Below, piece after piece: positions 25,782 through 34,576 of a stretch of DNA of 64,000 bases; positions within the stretch are counted from its first letter, which is position 1; each line of letters begins with the position of its first letter. This stretch comes from Campylobacter sp. CN_NE2. Lineage in GTDB: Bacteria > Campylobacterota > Campylobacteria > Campylobacterales > Campylobacteraceae. Both the position numbers and the translations under genes were made by a program. Below the pieces are notes generated by a model. That model had not been told where the DNA came from. It ran no database searches and was given only the letters and a program-made list of their open reading frames with translations. The stretch spans positions 1,364,001-1,428,000 of the forward strand of contig NZ_CP115608.1 in assembly GCF_027797465.1 (NCBI RefSeq). Direction: 5' to 3'.

Positions 25782-28023
25782 AATATTTAAATTTTTATCC
25801 GTTATTTTGCTATTTTGCCTAAATTTACTTAATGCAAAAGTCCAAAATGTCGAGCTTATCGCCGATGATGTAGTAAAAAACGGAGACATAATAACAGCAA
25901 CCGGAAATGTAATAATATATTCGCAAGATTATTTCGTAACCGCAGATCGCGCCGTGTATGATCAAAAAGACGAAGTTGCCGAGCTTTTTGGCAATGTAAA
26001 TTCTATGCGTGGGTTAAATGAGGCTTCGCGGGCAAACTATGTCAAACTTGATTTTAAAAACGATTTGCAAGAAGCCGATGCAAATTTTATCATGGATAAA
26101 GACGGCGAAATTTGGATGCAAAATGATAAAACCTGCGTTGATAGCGAATATTATCGCATAAAAGGCGGCGCGGTTTCTAGCTGTAATGTCAGCGATCCTG
26201 ACTGGAAGATTAAATTTAGTAGTGCAAAAATGAATAAAGAAAGCAAATTTTTGCATATTTTTAATCCTGTTTTTTATGTTAGCGATTATCCTGTTTTGTA
26301 TCTGCCGTATTTTGGCTTTCCGACCGATAAAACACGCAGAACTGGGCTTTTACCGCCTGAGATTGGCTATATCGGAAGCGAGGGTGCGTATTATAAACAG
26401 CCGATTTATTTTGCTCCGTATGAGAGCTGGGATTTTCAAATCGATCCGCAAATTCGTTCTCGTAGGGGAGTTGGAGTTTATGGCACATTTAGATTTGCCG
26501 ATTCGCCTTACTCTTATGGCGAAATTCGGGGTGGTATGTTTGAAAACAAATCAAAGCATCAAAAAAGACTTGAACTTGCAAATAAGCAACACCATGGATT
26601 CGAGATACAATACGATAGAAGTAGGCTCGTAAAACACCTAATCGACGGCGATTTCAAAGAAAATTTATGGCTTGATTTTACCAAGCTTAATGATTTGGAG
26701 TATTATGATTTAGTTAGCAAAGGCGGGATTGACGACGATAGTGCAAATTCGCTTGTAACTTCAAGACTAAATTATTATCTAACGACAGATAATCACTATT
26801 TTGGGCTTTACGCGAGATATTATTTAGATACTGCGAAGCTAAATAGCGAGAATTTGTTTAAAAATAACGATACGGTTCAAGAAATTCCTACTTTGCATTA
26901 TCATAAATTCGTTGATAATTTTGCCTTGCCAAATTTGCTTTATTCTGTCGATACCAAGGCACACAACTACATTAGAGATGACGGCGTAGAAGCAAGACAT
27001 TATGAGTTAAATATTCCTGTGAGTTTTTCTATGCCTTTATTTGATGAGTATTTAAATTTGATTATCGGCGAAAATCTCTATTTTTCGTATATTGATTGGG
27101 ATAAAAAGTATAACTACGCAAATGGCGAATTTAGCACGGATAATTCAACTGCATATATAAATAATTATCATTTAATTTCTCTTCAAAGCGATTTAGCAAA
27201 ATCTTATGAGAATTTTTTCCACACCGTTTCATTTGGGCTTGATTTGCTTATCCCTTGGTATCAAAAGGGCGATATCGATGATAGATTGTTTAAATACTAC
27301 CGCTACGATTATGATAAGGAAAATTCAAAAATAAATAAATCTGCCTTAAATAATGTAAAAAGTTCGCTTTATTATGAAGATAATTTCATAAACGAACTTA
27401 GCGATGATTATACGCACGATAGCCTTGCAGGGCGTTTTACGCAGTATTTTTATGATGGAAATGGGCGTAAATTTATTCGCCACATGATAAAACAAAGATA
27501 TGATTTTGACGAAGATGAATTTGGCGAGTTAGATCATAGCATTGATTTTTATTTTAAAAATGGTCTTAGACTTGGAAATAGATTTTTATATTCGCATAAA
27601 TACCATAGCTTTGATCGAATTAGAAGCTATGCAGGTTATTCAAATGACTATTTTAGCGGATCTTTGACGCACTCTTATGAGTATAGAAAATTTAGCGAAG
27701 ATAGAGATAGATATACAAAAGACAACTATTTCATAGCAAATTTAGCACTAAATTTGCCAAATTATTACAAACTTTTTGGCAGGGTTGATTATGATTTGCA
27801 AAGAGATTATACTAAAATGTGGCGAGTCGGCGTTACGCATAACCGAAAATGCTGGAATTTCTCATTTGTGTATCAAGAAGATATTGAGCCAAAAAATACA
27901 AACAAGCAAAATTATGAAAAAGCGAGCAAAGAACAAGGATTTTATTTCTTTGTAAATTTCTATCCTTTTGGTGGTGTTGGCTATGACTTTTCTATAAATC
28001 ACGATTATACGGAGCAAAACTGA
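25774..28023 (+). CDS. lptD: LPS-assembly outer-membrane protein LptD
   Basis: TTG at 25774, inside the RDD stop region, gives 749 residues beginning with a signal peptide ([21 protein letters not shown]). Starting at the ATG at 25663 would add 37 residues read through the RDD gene. The N-terminal OstA/LptA-like domain has VELIADDVVKNGDIITATG and YSQDYFVTADRAVYD; the long remainder is an aromatic-rich beta-barrel (alternating Tyr/Phe strands, for example LTSRLNYYLTTDNHYFGLYA-type). LptD inserts lipooligosaccharide into the outer leaflet with LptE. Cysteines at KTCVDS and SSCNVS could form the structural disulfide. It overlaps the next gene by 1 bp. Confidence 0.9.
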   Translation: MIKIFKFLSVILLFCLNLLNAKVQNVELIADDVVKNGDIITATGNVIIYSQDYFVTADRAVYDQKDEVAELFGNVNSMRGLNEASRANYVKLDFKNDLQEADANFIMDKDGEIWMQNDKTCVDSEYYRIKGGAVSSCNVSDPDWKIKFSSAKMNKESKFLHIFNPVFYVSDYPVLYLPYFGFPTDKTRRTGLLPPEIGYIGSEGAYYKQPIYFAPYESWDFQIDPQIRSRRGVGVYGTFRFADSPYSYGEIRGGMFENKSKHQKRLELANKQHHGFEIQYDRSRLVKHLIDGDFKENLWLDFTKLNDLEYYDLVSKGGIDDDSANSLVTSRLNYYLTTDNHYFGLYARYYLDTAKLNSENLFKNNDTVQEIPTLHYHKFVDNFALPNLLYSVDTKAHNYIRDDGVEARHYELNIPVSFSMPLFDEYLNLIIGENLYFSYIDWDKKYNYANGEFSTDNSTAYINNYHLISLQSDLAKSYENFFHTVSFGLDLLIPWYQKGDIDDRLFKYYRYDYDKENSKINKSALNNVKSSLYYEDNFINELSDDYTHDSLAGRFTQYFYDGNGRKFIRHMIKQRYDFDEDEFGELDHSIDFYFKNGLRLGNRFLYSHKYHSFDRIRSYAGYSNDYFSGSLTHSYEYRKFSEDRDRYTKDNYFIANLALNLPNYYKLFGRVDYDLQRDYTKMWRVGVTHNRKCWNFSFVYQEDIEPKNTNKQNYEKASKEQGFYFFVNFYPFGGVGYDFSINHDYTEQN

Positions 28024-28742
28024 TGATTCCAAGAGAAAATTTAATGTTTGAAAATCAAATTCAAGCAGCCGAAAAACTAATAGAAATTTTGCCTGTAAGT
28101 GATTTTAAAAAAGATAATTATATTATTATCTGTTCGTCGCTAGATTCCGTTATTTTGGTAGATGAGATAGCTAGAAAATTAAAAATCGGTTATGAAATTT
28201 TATTTAGCGAACAAATTTTTGCGCCAAATAACCCTGAATGTGCCATTGCTTGTGTTAGCGAAACGCAAGAGATCGTTATAATGGACGAATTAGTTAAATC
28301 TTTTGGCATAAATTTAGACTATATTTACGGACAAAGTAATAGAAAATATGAAGAAAAAATTCTAAAAAGTGTTTATAAATACCGCAAAGGCGAACTTTTG
28401 CAAGATTTTGAAAATCGCAATGTCATTTTGATAGATGAAGGTTGCGAAAGCGGTATGACGGCACTTGCGTGTATAAAATCGCTTACAAATTTAAACGCGA
28501 AAACGATAATTTACGCAACGCCTTTAATACCAAACAGCGTTGCTAAGAATTTGGGCGTTTTGGTTGATGAGCTTTTTTGTGTTCATAATATTGCCGATTT
28601 TGTTTCGGTTGATTTTTATTACAAAGAAAAAATTGAGCCAAAAGTTGATATTATAATGCAAATTTTAGAAGAAAGTCCGTATTATTTACCTTTACATAAA
28701 GAAGTATTAGAAGGAGAAGAAACAAATGCAGTGCTTAGTTGA
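28023..28742 (+). CDS. Phosphoribosyltransferase-domain protein
   Basis: A 239-residue cytoplasmic protein of the predicted phosphoribosyltransferase group. The PRPP loop-like stretch is [20 protein letters not shown] at about 138-157, matching the hydrophobic-acidic-acidic-G...G.T pattern, followed by [15 protein letters not shown]. Substrate unknown. Starts at ATG 28023 (TGATG overlap with lptD) or at ATG 28044 (MFENQ), which is better aligned with an AAGAGAAAA site. It overlaps pnp by 17 bp. Position between lptD and pnp suggests simple co-transcription, not a shared pathway. Confidence 0.7.
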   Translation: MIPRENLMFENQIQAAEKLIEILPVSDFKKDNYIIICSSLDSVILVDEIARKLKIGYEILFSEQIFAPNNPECAIACVSETQEIVIMDELVKSFGINLDYIYGQSNRKYEEKILKSVYKYRKGELLQDFENRNVILIDEGCESGMTALACIKSLTNLNAKTIIYATPLIPNSVAKNLGVLVDELFCVHNIADFVSVDFYYKEKIEPKVDIIMQILEESPYYLPLHKEVLEGEETNAVLS

Positions 28743-30864
28743 TGTGAATAACAATTTAGAGATTTTTGATATTAACAAAGTCGCCAAACAAGCAGCAGGA
28801 GCTGCACTTTTAAGAGTGAAAAACACAGTTGTTTTAGCTACAGTCGCAAGAGAAGAAAGGCAGGTTGAAGAAGATTTTTTACCGCTAACCGTGCAGTATA
28901 TCGAAAAACAATACGCAGCAGGTAGAATTCCTGGTGGTTATATAAAAAGGGAGACTAAGCCCGGAGATTTTGAAACGCTAACAAGCCGTATAATAGACCG
29001 CTCTTTAAGACCGCTTTTCCCAAAAGGCTATGCTTATCCTACGCAAATCGTGGTTTTTGTGCTTTCAGCCGATCCCGAAGTTGATTTACAAGTTGTAAGT
29101 CTAAATGCCGCAAGCGCAGCACTTTATCTAAGCGATATACCTATGAAAGCCCCTGTTTGCGGTGTTAGAGTAGGTAAGATCAACGGCGAACTTATCATAA
29201 ATCCTACAAATTCGCAGCTTAAACAAAGTTCGCTTGATCTTTATGTCGCGGGTGTCGGCGATGAGCTTTTGATGATAGAGATGAGATCTTTGCCACAACT
29301 AAACGGCGAAAATCAAAATATGAACGAAGTAAATGAAGATGATATGGTAAAAGCCATTGATTTTGCAGGACAGGCGATTTTAAAAGGCTCTTTGGCTTAT
29401 GAAGAAGTTTTTATGCCACACAAAAAAAATGAAGCAAATTTAGAGTATAAACCTGAAATCGAAAATGAAGCAATCGCCGAATATATCGATAAATTCTATA
29501 AAGACGATGTCAAATTTGCTATAAACCAAATGGCAAAAAGTGAGCGAGCAACCGAGCTTGATAAAATCGTTAAAAAAATCATAACTGATGATGAAGCAGT
29601 TAAAAATGAGTGGGAAGAGAGCGTTATCTCAAATGTCATCGGCAAGTATAAACGCAAAATCATTAGAAGCCAAATCATAAATGAACGCCGTAGAGCTGAC
29701 GGAAGAGCATTAAATGAAGTTCGCCCAATCGACATAGAAACAAATTTGCTTCCAAACGCTCACGGTAGCTGTCTTTTTACGCGCGGTCAAACTCAGGCGT
29801 TAGTTGTTACTACGCTTGGCGGCGATAGCGATGCCCAACTTAGCGATAGTTTAACGGAAAACTCGGCAATTACTGAAAAATTTATGTTTAATTACAATTT
29901 TCCGGGATTTTCTGTCGGCGAAGCAAGTCCTTTAAAGAGTCCTGGTCGTAGAGAGCTAGGACATGGAAATTTAGCCAAAAGAGCGCTTTTCCCAAGTGTA
30001 GCGGTAAATTCGCCGTGGGCGATTCGCGTAGTTAGCGAAATTTTAGAGAGCAATGGTTCTAGCTCAATGGCGAGTGTTTGCGGCGGTTCTTTATCTATGA
30101 GAGCAGCAGGAATTTCGACACAAAAACTAGTTGCAGGAGTTGCTATGGGCTTAGTTTTTGAAGATGATAAACACGCGGTCTTAACAGACATCATGGGACT
30201 AGAAGACCACGACGGAGATATGGATTTTAAGGTTGCAGGTAGCAAGGACGGAATCACTGCACTTCAAATGGATATAAAGCTTGGCGGAATTAGCCTTGAA
30301 GTGCTAAGCGAAGCCCTAAATCAAGCAAAAGAAGGCAGAGAGCATATCTTAAATTTAATGGAAATTGCAAATGAAAAAATTTGCATAAATGAAGATATTT
30401 TACCAAAGCTTGAAATTTTTAGCGTAGATCCAAGCAAAATCGTCGATATTATCGGTCAAGGCGGTAAAACTATAAAAGAAATTACCGAAAAATTCGGCGT
30501 TAGCATTGATTTAGATAGAGAAAAAGGCGAAGTTAAAATTCACGGCGTTAAAAAATCTGGTGTCGATGGCGCAAAAGAGCAAATTCTTTCTATTGTCAAA
30601 GGTGGCGGACGAGATTTCAAAAAAGGTGCTCCAAGAAAAGATTTCAAAAAAGATATTAAATTTGAAATCGGCGAAGAATTTGATGGCGTGGTGCAAAAAG
30701 TAATGGAATTTGGTGCATTTATCTCACTTAGAGACGGCGTAGATGGTTTGCTTCATATCTCAAAAATCAAAACAAAACTAAACGAAGGCGATAGTGTCAA
30801 AGTAAAAGTGGCAGAGCAAAAAGGAAGCAAAATTTCACTTGAATTAGTTAGCGAAAATTCATAA
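28726..30864 (+). CDS. pnp: Polynucleotide phosphorylase
   Basis: A 712-residue 3'-5' exoribonuclease that degrades RNA phosphorolytically. Domain order: RNase PH-like 1 (about 10-215, with RRETKPG-type [20 protein letters not shown]), linker helices, RNase PH-like 2 (from about 315, with [17 protein letters not shown] and [20 protein letters not shown]), KH domain ([20 protein letters not shown], about 568-587) and a C-terminal S1 domain ([20 protein letters not shown]). ATG at 28726 follows GAAGGAGAAGAAAC. All domains are intact and length is normal. The universal-stress-type gene follows closely. Confidence 0.96.
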   Translation: MQCLVDVNNNLEIFDINKVAKQAAGAALLRVKNTVVLATVAREERQVEEDFLPLTVQYIEKQYAAGRIPGGYIKRETKPGDFETLTSRIIDRSLRPLFPKGYAYPTQIVVFVLSADPEVDLQVVSLNAASAALYLSDIPMKAPVCGVRVGKINGELIINPTNSQLKQSSLDLYVAGVGDELLMIEMRSLPQLNGENQNMNEVNEDDMVKAIDFAGQAILKGSLAYEEVFMPHKKNEANLEYKPEIENEAIAEYIDKFYKDDVKFAINQMAKSERATELDKIVKKIITDDEAVKNEWEESVISNVIGKYKRKIIRSQIINERRRADGRALNEVRPIDIETNLLPNAHGSCLFTRGQTQALVVTTLGGDSDAQLSDSLTENSAITEKFMFNYNFPGFSVGEASPLKSPGRRELGHGNLAKRALFPSVAVNSPWAIRVVSEILESNGSSSMASVCGGSLSMRAAGISTQKLVAGVAMGLVFEDDKHAVLTDIMGLEDHDGDMDFKVAGSKDGITALQMDIKLGGISLEVLSEALNQAKEGREHILNLMEIANEKICINEDILPKLEIFSVDPSKIVDIIGQGGKTIKEITEKFGVSIDLDREKGEVKIHGVKKSGVDGAKEQILSIVKGGGRDFKKGAPRKDFKKDIKFEIGEEFDGVVQKVMEFGAFISLRDGVDGLLHISKIKTKLNEGDSVKVKVAEQKGSKISLELVSENS

Positions 30865-30875
30865 GGAGAATGAAA

Positions 30876-31730
30876 ATGGAGTTAAAAAAATTATTTTTCC
30901 CAATCGGTGGCGGAGAAGAGCTTAGAGAGCGAATTCGTGGAGCTTTGCTTGTGAATAAATTTTTTGGGACACACTTAACTATTATGGCAGCCCAGTTAGA
31001 TCCAAGAACGATTTATAATGTCAGAATGACGCTAAAAGGCGGCGTTTTAATGGACGAATTTTTAAAATCTGCAAATGATGAGCTAGAAAAGGAAAGAGAA
31101 AATTTAAATCAAATTTTTAAAGAAGAGTGCGAAAGTGTCGGATTAGATATAAATGATGAAGTAGGTATTCCAAATAGTGCTAGGCTTAAATGTTTAACCG
31201 GAGTTAGATCTGAGCTAGTTGAGAAGCACTCTCGCTATTGCGATTTGGTTATCGCTTCTGTCCCACCGACAGGCAGCATTACGGGGACTTTTGAAGCAGC
31301 CGTTGTCAAAAGCGGAAAAAGTTGTATAGTAATACCGCGTGTAATGAATCAATTTAAAGCTGATAAAATTTTACTTAGCTTATCCGGAACGGCAGCTAGC
31401 GCAAGGGCACTTACAAATTCGATTTTTTTGCTTAAAAAAGCAAAAGTCGTGCATTGTGTTATCGCTAGACATTATTTAGCAGATAGCGAAGAAGAAACAG
31501 TGGGTAGAATTCGAAACTATTTGAGTTTGCACGGCATAGAAAATGTCGAATTTGAGTGTTTAGATACCGAAGGGAAAGTACCCGGTCAAATGCTAGTAGA
31601 ACATTCAAGCAAAGGCGAATACGATCTAATCGTAGCAGGAATGCACGCAGATAACGGGATAAAAGAGATTTTCTTAGGCGGAGCATCAAAATATTTCCTA
31701 AAAAATACCAAAATTCCAGTATTTATGTAA
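30876..31730 (+). CDS. Universal stress protein-like (UspA) protein
   Basis: Two ATGs compete: 30870 sits 1 nt after AAGGAGA, while 30876 has ideal spacing, so 30876 (MELKKLFFPIGGG, 284 residues) is preferred. The length equals two Usp lobes. ELKKLFFPIGGGEELRERIR starts the first; the second begins ADKILLSLSGTAASARALTN and ends with DLIVAGMHADNGIKEIFLGG followed by ASKYFLKNTKIPVFM, matching the G-2x-G-9x-G(S/T) ATP-loop area of UspA with small changes. Role is unknown; Usp proteins respond to stress. It lies 5 bp after pnp and probably shares its mRNA. Confidence 0.75.
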   Translation: MELKKLFFPIGGGEELRERIRGALLVNKFFGTHLTIMAAQLDPRTIYNVRMTLKGGVLMDEFLKSANDELEKERENLNQIFKEECESVGLDINDEVGIPNSARLKCLTGVRSELVEKHSRYCDLVIASVPPTGSITGTFEAAVVKSGKSCIVIPRVMNQFKADKILLSLSGTAASARALTNSIFLLKKAKVVHCVIARHYLADSEEETVGRIRNYLSLHGIENVEFECLDTEGKVPGQMLVEHSSKGEYDLIVAGMHADNGIKEIFLGGASKYFLKNTKIPVFM

Positions 31731-31746
31731 TTGTTTGGAAAGCCAG

Positions 31747-31848
31747 ACGAGCCTAGCTTTCGTGTGATTTCGCAAATTTTTTGTTCGATAGGCAAACAAG
31801 CCTTATCTCACTCAAAATTTGCTTCAAAACACACGAAATCGTCGGCAT
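31747..31848 (-). repeat. Double-hairpin intergenic element, copy B
   Basis: On the minus strand it begins ATGCCGACGAT and ends AGCTAGGCTCGT, as in copy A. The outer stem is TTTCGTGTG/CACACGAAA, a middle stem is GCAAATTTT/AAAATTTGC, and the inner hairpin is GATAAGGC-TTGTTT-GCCTATC. It lies 16 bp after the universal-stress gene stop, in the same relative orientation as copy A to asparaginase. Confidence 0.75.
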
Positions 31849-31979
31849 AAATAATCAAATTTAAGTTGAATTTTTTAAATTTTAACACTACGCCAAAAGA
31901 ATAAATCAACCAAATTTAATCAAATAATTATAAAATTTTAGCTAATATTATTAATTACAATATTTTTAGGAGAAACTTA

Positions 31980-32429
31980 ATGAATAAAGACGATATTAAA
32001 GAACTTATGAGCTTTTTTGACGAACAAAAAAGTATAAATAAGCTAAAAATCAAAGACAAAGATTTTGAAATAGAGATTAAAAAATACGGAGCAGACGGCG
32101 AAAATTTGGCACCGCAAATACCTGTTGCTCCACAAGCAGCTCCAAGCGTAAATGTGGTTGTAAATGAAAAATCAAGCTCGAAAGCCACCACAGATACAAT
32201 CGATAGCCCTATGGTAGGAACTTTTTATAAAGCCCCAAGTCCGGGTGCAAATGCGTTTGTAAGTGTCGGTCAAGTCGTGCATAAGGGCGAGACTATCGGT
32301 ATTATTGAAGCTATGAAAATTATGAACGAGATTGAAGCCGAGTTTGATTGTCGTATCAAAAAAGCCCTTGTCGAAGACGGACAGCCGGTAGAATACGCTA
32401 TGGCGTTATTTGAGGTTGAAAAACTATGA
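31980..32429 (+). CDS. accB: Biotin carboxyl carrier protein of acetyl-CoA carboxylase
   Basis: A 149-residue carrier. An N-terminal helical part (NKDDIKELMSFFDEQ) leads to a Pro/Ala linker (PQIPVAPQAAPSVNV) and the C-terminal biotinyl domain, which has DSPMVGTFYKAPSPGANAFV and the biotin site EAMKIMNEI with Lys113. The Pro/Ala-rich linker and PSPGA thumb loop mark it as a true AccB. It delivers carboxyl groups for malonyl-CoA synthesis. ATG follows TAGGAGAAAC. It overlaps accC by 4 bp (ATGA). Confidence 0.95.
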   Translation: MNKDDIKELMSFFDEQKSINKLKIKDKDFEIEIKKYGADGENLAPQIPVAPQAAPSVNVVVNEKSSSKATTDTIDSPMVGTFYKAPSPGANAFVSVGQVVHKGETIGIIEAMKIMNEIEAEFDCRIKKALVEDGQPVEYAMALFEVEKL

Positions 32430-33763
32430 AAGAAATCAAAAGAATTCTTATAGCAAATCGTGGCGAAATAGCTCTTAGAGCGCTTAGAACTATCCAAGAA
32501 ATGGGCAAACAAGCCATTGTCGTGCATTCGACAGCCGATCAAGACGCCCTTTATGTCAAATACGCAGACGCTTCCATTTGCATAGGCGGACCTAGGTCAA
32601 GTGATAGCTATTTAAATATACCTGCGATTATCACAGCTTGTGAGCTAACAGAGGCAGACGCTATTTTCCCGGGATACGGCTTTTTAAGCGAAAATCAAAA
32701 TTTTATCGAAATTTGCGAAAAACACGGCATTAAATTTATAGGACCAAGCGTTGAAGCTATGACTTTAATGAGCGATAAATCAAAAGCAAAACAAGTTATG
32801 ATGAGAGCCGGAATTCCTGTTGTTCCGGGATCTGACGGCGCAATCGCCGATGTCGAAGAAGCTAGAAAATTAGCCGAGAAAATCGGTTATCCTGTTATCA
32901 TCAAGGCTGCTGCCGGTGGCGGTGGTCGCGGTATGCGCGTGGTGCAAAAAGAAGAAGATTTAGAAAAACTTTTTTGGTCGGCTGAGAGCGAAGCAGTGAG
33001 CGCATTTGGTGACGGGACAATGTATATGGAAAAATACATTACAAATCCACGCCATATCGAAGTTCAAGTTATAGGCGATGAGCACGGAAATGTTCTTCAT
33101 ATCGGCGAGAGAGACTGCTCTATGCAACGCCGTCATCAAAAACTCATCGAAGAAAGCCCGGCTGTAATCTTAGATGATGAAACTCGCAAAAAACTCCATG
33201 AAACAGCTGTAAAAGCGGCAAAAGCTATCGGATATTTTAGCGCAGGGACATTTGAATTTTTATATGATAGCAGTGACAAAAAATTCTATTTTATCGAGAT
33301 GAATACTCGCTTGCAGGTTGAACACACAGTTAGCGAAATGCGAAGCGGTGTTGATTTAATCGAGCTTATGATAAGAGTGGCGCAAGGTGAAAAACTGCCA
33401 AAACAAAGTGAGATAAATTTAAGCGGACACGCTATCGAGTGCCGTATCACAGCAGAAGATCCAAAAAGTTTTACGCCAAATCCGGGCAAAATCACAAAAT
33501 ATGTCGCACCCGGTGGCAGAAGTGTTCGCATGGATAGCCATGTTTATGAAGGTTACAGTGTTCCGCCGTATTATGATAGCATGATAGGCAAACTAATCGT
33601 GCATGACAAAGACCGCAACAAAGCCATAGCAAAGATGAAAGTGGCGCTTTCACAACTAATGATTCAAGGCATAAAATCAACGCGTGATTTTCATCTAGCG
33701 ATGATGAATAATCCTGATTTTATCAATAACGAATTTGATACAAATTATCTAGCAAAACACTGA
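32426..33763 (+). CDS. accC: Biotin carboxylase subunit of acetyl-CoA carboxylase
   Basis: A 445-residue ATP-grasp enzyme that carboxylates the biotin on AccB. IKRILIANRGEIALRALRTI opens the N-terminal domain; the ATP-grasp glycine loop is KAAAGGGGRGMRVVQ (about 158-172); RHIEVQVIGDEHG, RDCSMQRRHQKLIEE and FIEMNTRLQVEHTVSEM carry metal and catalytic residues. Coupled to accB by a 4-bp overlap. It could in principle also serve PycB, but Campylobacter normally has a separate PycA. A strong hairpin follows 6 bp after the stop. Confidence 0.95.
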   Translation: MKEIKRILIANRGEIALRALRTIQEMGKQAIVVHSTADQDALYVKYADASICIGGPRSSDSYLNIPAIITACELTEADAIFPGYGFLSENQNFIEICEKHGIKFIGPSVEAMTLMSDKSKAKQVMMRAGIPVVPGSDGAIADVEEARKLAEKIGYPVIIKAAAGGGGRGMRVVQKEEDLEKLFWSAESEAVSAFGDGTMYMEKYITNPRHIEVQVIGDEHGNVLHIGERDCSMQRRHQKLIEESPAVILDDETRKKLHETAVKAAKAIGYFSAGTFEFLYDSSDKKFYFIEMNTRLQVEHTVSEMRSGVDLIELMIRVAQGEKLPKQSEINLSGHAIECRITAEDPKSFTPNPGKITKYVAPGGRSVRMDSHVYEGYSVPPYYDSMIGKLIVHDKDRNKAIAKMKVALSQLMIQGIKSTRDFHLAMMNNPDFINNEFDTNYLAKH

Positions 33764-33769
33764 AATTTG

Positions 33770-33806
33770 GCAAATTTAGAGCAAATTTAGCTCTAAATTT
33801 GCTTTT
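33770..33806 (+). terminator. accC terminator
   Basis: GCAAATTTAGAGC and GCTCTAAATTTGC form a perfect 13-bp stem with a 7-nt loop, followed by TTTT. It ends just before the ribosome site of the next gene (AAGGATTTTACTCA), so it may also modulate that gene. Confidence 0.75.
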
Positions 33807-33820
33807 AAGGATTTTACTCA

Positions 33821-34429
33821 ATGCAAAACCACGCCGTGCCTTTGATTTTGGCTAATGTTTTTATCATAATGTCGCTGTGGGCTGGAATTTCGCCAAATGA
33901 TAGAGCAGTTTGGTATGCTGAAAGTTTGCCGCTTTTTATCGTATTTTTGGCTCTTGTTTTTACATATAAAAAATTTAAATTTAGCAACACGGCTTATATT
34001 TTGATGAGCGTTTGGCTACTTTTGCATACAATCGGCGCAAAATATACATTTGCAGCCGTTCCGTTTGAATGGGGAAATGAGTTTTTAACGCCTATTTTTG
34101 GCGAAGAGCGCAACCACTTTGATCGTTTGGCGCATTTTTCCATTGGATTTTACGCTTTTGCGATGAGCGAGTGGCTACTGCGAAAGCACAAATGCACTTT
34201 TGGCACGGCACTTTGGTTTGGGCTATTTTTTATGATGAGCGTTGCAGGAGCTTATGAGATTATCGAGTGGCTTTATGCTGTTATTAAAGGCGGAAACGCA
34301 GGAATTGAGTTTTTAGGTTCACAAGGTGATATTTGGGACGCTCAAAAAGATATGCTTTGTGATACGCTAGGAGCAATTTTTTCGCTGATTTTATATATTT
34401 TTATTCGCCCTGATAAGCAAATTCGCTAA
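33821..34429 (+). CDS. DUF2238/YjdF-family inner-membrane protein
   Basis: A 202-residue integral membrane protein with about six helices. The NHFDRLAHFSIGFYAFAMSE stretch (conserved R, H) and the following GAYEIIEWLYAV and LGSQGDIWDAQKDMLCDTLG match the DUF2238 (YjdF) family, whose function is unknown; the clustered Asp/Glu/His residues at membrane edges suggest a metal or catalytic site. ATG follows AAGGATTTTACTCA directly after the accC hairpin. The gene converges on creD with a shared terminator between. Confidence 0.8.
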   Translation: MQNHAVPLILANVFIIMSLWAGISPNDRAVWYAESLPLFIVFLALVFTYKKFKFSNTAYILMSVWLLLHTIGAKYTFAAVPFEWGNEFLTPIFGEERNHFDRLAHFSIGFYAFAMSEWLLRKHKCTFGTALWFGLFFMMSVAGAYEIIEWLYAVIKGGNAGIEFLGSQGDIWDAQKDMLCDTLGAIFSLILYIFIRPDKQIR

Positions 34430-34495
34430 GTTTAGTATGGTTTTGCTTTTCGAATTTTGATAAAATTTGCAATTTCTTGCAAAGCCTAAAAGATT

Positions 34496-34528
34496 GCAAA
34501 TTTAAAAGCTTCTCGCTTTTAAATTTGC
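34496..34528. terminator. Bidirectional terminator, DUF2238 gene / creD
   Basis: GCAAATTTAAAAGC and GCTTTTAAATTTGC form a perfect 14-bp stem with a TTCTC loop in the 147-bp gap between convergent genes. Confidence 0.75.
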
Positions 34529-34576
34529 GTATTTTACCGGCGGCTTTGCCTTTATTAAGGTTTTAAATTTATACTT

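Noticed and set aside
32426-33763. AccC as the missing PycA partner of PycB
   Set aside because: It is coupled to accB by a 4-bp overlap, which is the standard acetyl-CoA carboxylase arrangement; a separate PycA is expected elsewhere in the genome.
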